The position numbers were made by a program, and so were the translations under genes. DNA of 32,462 bases, from positions 1 through 32,462 of the forward strand of contig JAEZCF010000027.1 of NCBI GenBank assembly GCA_023430045.1, in the 5' to 3' direction. A model generated the notes under the pieces. The model was given only the letters and a program-made list of their open reading frames with translations, did no database searches and was not told where the DNA came from. This DNA is from Pseudomonadota bacterium. GTDB taxonomy: Bacteria; Pseudomonadota; Gammaproteobacteria; Xanthomonadales; Xanthomonadaceae. Shown piece after piece: positions 31,376-32,462 of the stretch. How positions within the stretch are numbered: the first letter of the stretch is position 1; each line of letters starts with the position of its first letter.

Positions 31376-32317
31376 ATGCGCACGCTGTACCCCGAGATCG
31401 CCCCGTACGACCACGGCACGCTGAAGGTCGACGATCGCCACACGCTGTACTTCGAACAGTGCGGCAACCCCGAGGGCAAGCCCGTGGTGCTGCTGCATGG
31501 CGGTCCCGGCGGCGGCTGCACCGACAAGATGCGCCGTTTCCACGATCCGGCGAAGTACCGCATCATCCTGTTCGACCAGCGGGGTTCGGGCCGCTCCACC
31601 CCGCATGCAGACCTGGTGGACAACACCACCTGGGACCTGGTGGCCGACATCGAAAAGCTGCGCACGCACCTGGGCGTGGCGAAGTGGCAGGTCTTCGGCG
31701 GCAGCTGGGGCTCCACCCTGGCGTTGGCCTACGCGCAGTCGCACCCGGACAAGGTGACCGAACTGGTGCTGCGTGGCATTTTCATGCTGCGTCGCTGGGA
31801 ACTGGAATGGTTCTATCAGGAAGGCGCCAACCGCCTGTTCCCGGATGCCTGGGAGCATTACCTCAAGCCGATTCCGGAAGTGGAACGGCACGACCTGATT
31901 TCCGCATTCCACCGCCGCCTCACCAGCGAGGACGAGGCCACGCGCCTGGCTGCCGCGCGGGCATGGAGCGTATGGGAAGGCGCGACCAGCTTCCTGCATG
32001 TGGACGACGACTTCGTGAACAGCCACGAGGATCCGCAGTTTGCGTTGGCGTTCGCACGCATCGAGAACCATTATTTCGTCAACGGCGGCTTCTTCGACGT
32101 GGAAGACCAGCTCCTGCGCGACGCGCACCGCATCGCCGATATTCCCGGCGTGATCGTGCACGGTCGTTATGACGTGGTGTGCCCGCTGGCCAATGCCTGG
32201 GATCTGGTGAAGGCGTGGCCGAAGGCGAAGCTGGAGATCACCCCGGCGTCAGGCCATTCGGCCTTCGAGGCGGAAAACGTGGATGCGCTGGTACGCGCGA
32301 CCGATTCGTTCGCCTGA
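31376..32317 (+). CDS. pip: Prolyl aminopeptidase (proline iminopeptidase)
   Basis: 313 residues. An alpha/beta hydrolase that removes N-terminal proline from peptides. The oxyanion HGGPGGG is at 41-47, the nucleophile S110 in GGSWGS, and the acid and base are D266 (GRYD) and H294 (SGHS). This triad numbering is the one I recall for the crystallised Xanthomonas enzyme. RGIFMLRRWELEWFYQEGA is the conserved cap-domain motif. No signal peptide, so cytoplasmic. GGAG lies 8 bases upstream of the ATG. A tandem-repeat array starts 15 bases after the stop. Confidence 0.97.
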   Translation: MRTLYPEIAPYDHGTLKVDDRHTLYFEQCGNPEGKPVVLLHGGPGGGCTDKMRRFHDPAKYRIILFDQRGSGRSTPHADLVDNTTWDLVADIEKLRTHLGVAKWQVFGGSWGSTLALAYAQSHPDKVTELVLRGIFMLRRWELEWFYQEGANRLFPDAWEHYLKPIPEVERHDLISAFHRRLTSEDEATRLAAARAWSVWEGATSFLHVDDDFVNSHEDPQFALAFARIENHYFVNGGFFDVEDQLLRDAHRIADIPGVIVHGRYDVVCPLANAWDLVKAWPKAKLEITPASGHSAFEAENVDALVRATDSFA

Positions 32318-32331
32318 TCCGGTCCTCTGAT

Positions 32332-32462
32332 GGGTGACGATCCTCGCCCCTGGCTGGGTGATGATCTGTGCCCCTGGGGGCGGTGATCTGTGCCCCTGAG
32401 GGGTGATCTGTGCCTCTGGTGGTGGTGATCTGTGCCTCTGGTGGGGGGTGACAGCTCTGGTG
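32332..32462. repeat. Degenerate tandem repeat array, cut by the window edge
   Basis: Six units of about 20-25 bases. Five start GGTGA and carry the core GGTGATCTGTGCCYCTG (clear at 32382, 32402 and 32424); the last visible unit, 32447-32462, reads GGTGACAGCTCTGGTG, which is 15 of 16 identical to 2321-2336. The array follows the pip stop directly and contains no ORF. Confidence 0.8.

Noticed and set aside
30281..32161. A 626-codon open frame on the minus strand opposite prmC and pip
   Set aside because: It is antisense to two enzymes with complete active sites; no family features.

Overview
The window is a piece of a GC-rich gammaproteobacterial chromosome, and everything points to Stenotrophomonas (Xanthomonadaceae), probably the S. 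maltophilia group. The protein sequences are xanthomonad-like. The prolyl aminopeptidase has its triad at S110/D266/H294, the numbering I recall for the Xanthomonas enzyme. The intergenic regions carry GTAG-headed palindromes of the SMAG (S. maltophilia REP) type. There are no tRNA or rRNA genes, no CRISPR array and no insertion sequence. Almost all of it is core genome.

Layout. (1) 85-4549: a secreted SGNH hydrolase (minus), then dgkA, a TerC-type membrane protein, and a LemA / TPM / TPM operon. A 340-base non-coding stretch full of short repeats separates TerC from lemA. (2) 4601-6770: lgt-thyA-folA, tightly packed. (3) 6845-13793, minus strand: lptD-surA-pdxA-rsmA-apaG-apaH, the same order as in E. 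coli, with stop/start overlaps from lptD to rsmA; it joins outer-membrane assembly, PLP synthesis and ribosome maturation. (4) 13884-15992, minus strand: a small B12 cluster made of a BtuM-like cobalamin transporter, a PduO-type corrinoid adenosyltransferase and an AcuC-like deacetylase. (5) 16099-18482: ubiH and a second UbiH/UbiF/UbiI-family hydroxylase, overlapping by 4 bases. (6) 18587-20035: the only clearly accessory patch. Two small proteins of unknown function that look like distant paralogs flank a secreted EF-hand protein. (7) 20007-23506, minus strand: rlmM, a nucleoside deaminase and glnS. (8) 23720-24679: a DUF2007 protein and msrA. (9) 24680-25091: a gene-free, repeat-rich convergent spacer with a strong bidirectional terminator. 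(10) 25092-30079, minus strand: ahpC-ahpF-oxyR-rnk-tal, an oxidative-stress cluster with an OxyR-type operator upstream of ahpC. With msrA close by, much of this end of the window deals with peroxide damage. (11) 30476-32317: prmC and pip, then a degenerate tandem repeat that runs off the window.

The most interesting items are the paralogous pair around the EF-hand gene, the BtuM-like protein with a cysteine at residue 79, the large palindromes between ahpC and ahpF and between msrA and tal, two arrays of one tandem-repeat family about 30 kb apart, and the double-register OxyR operator. I see no complete undescribed multi-gene system; the accessory patch at 18587-20035 is the best candidate for new biology.
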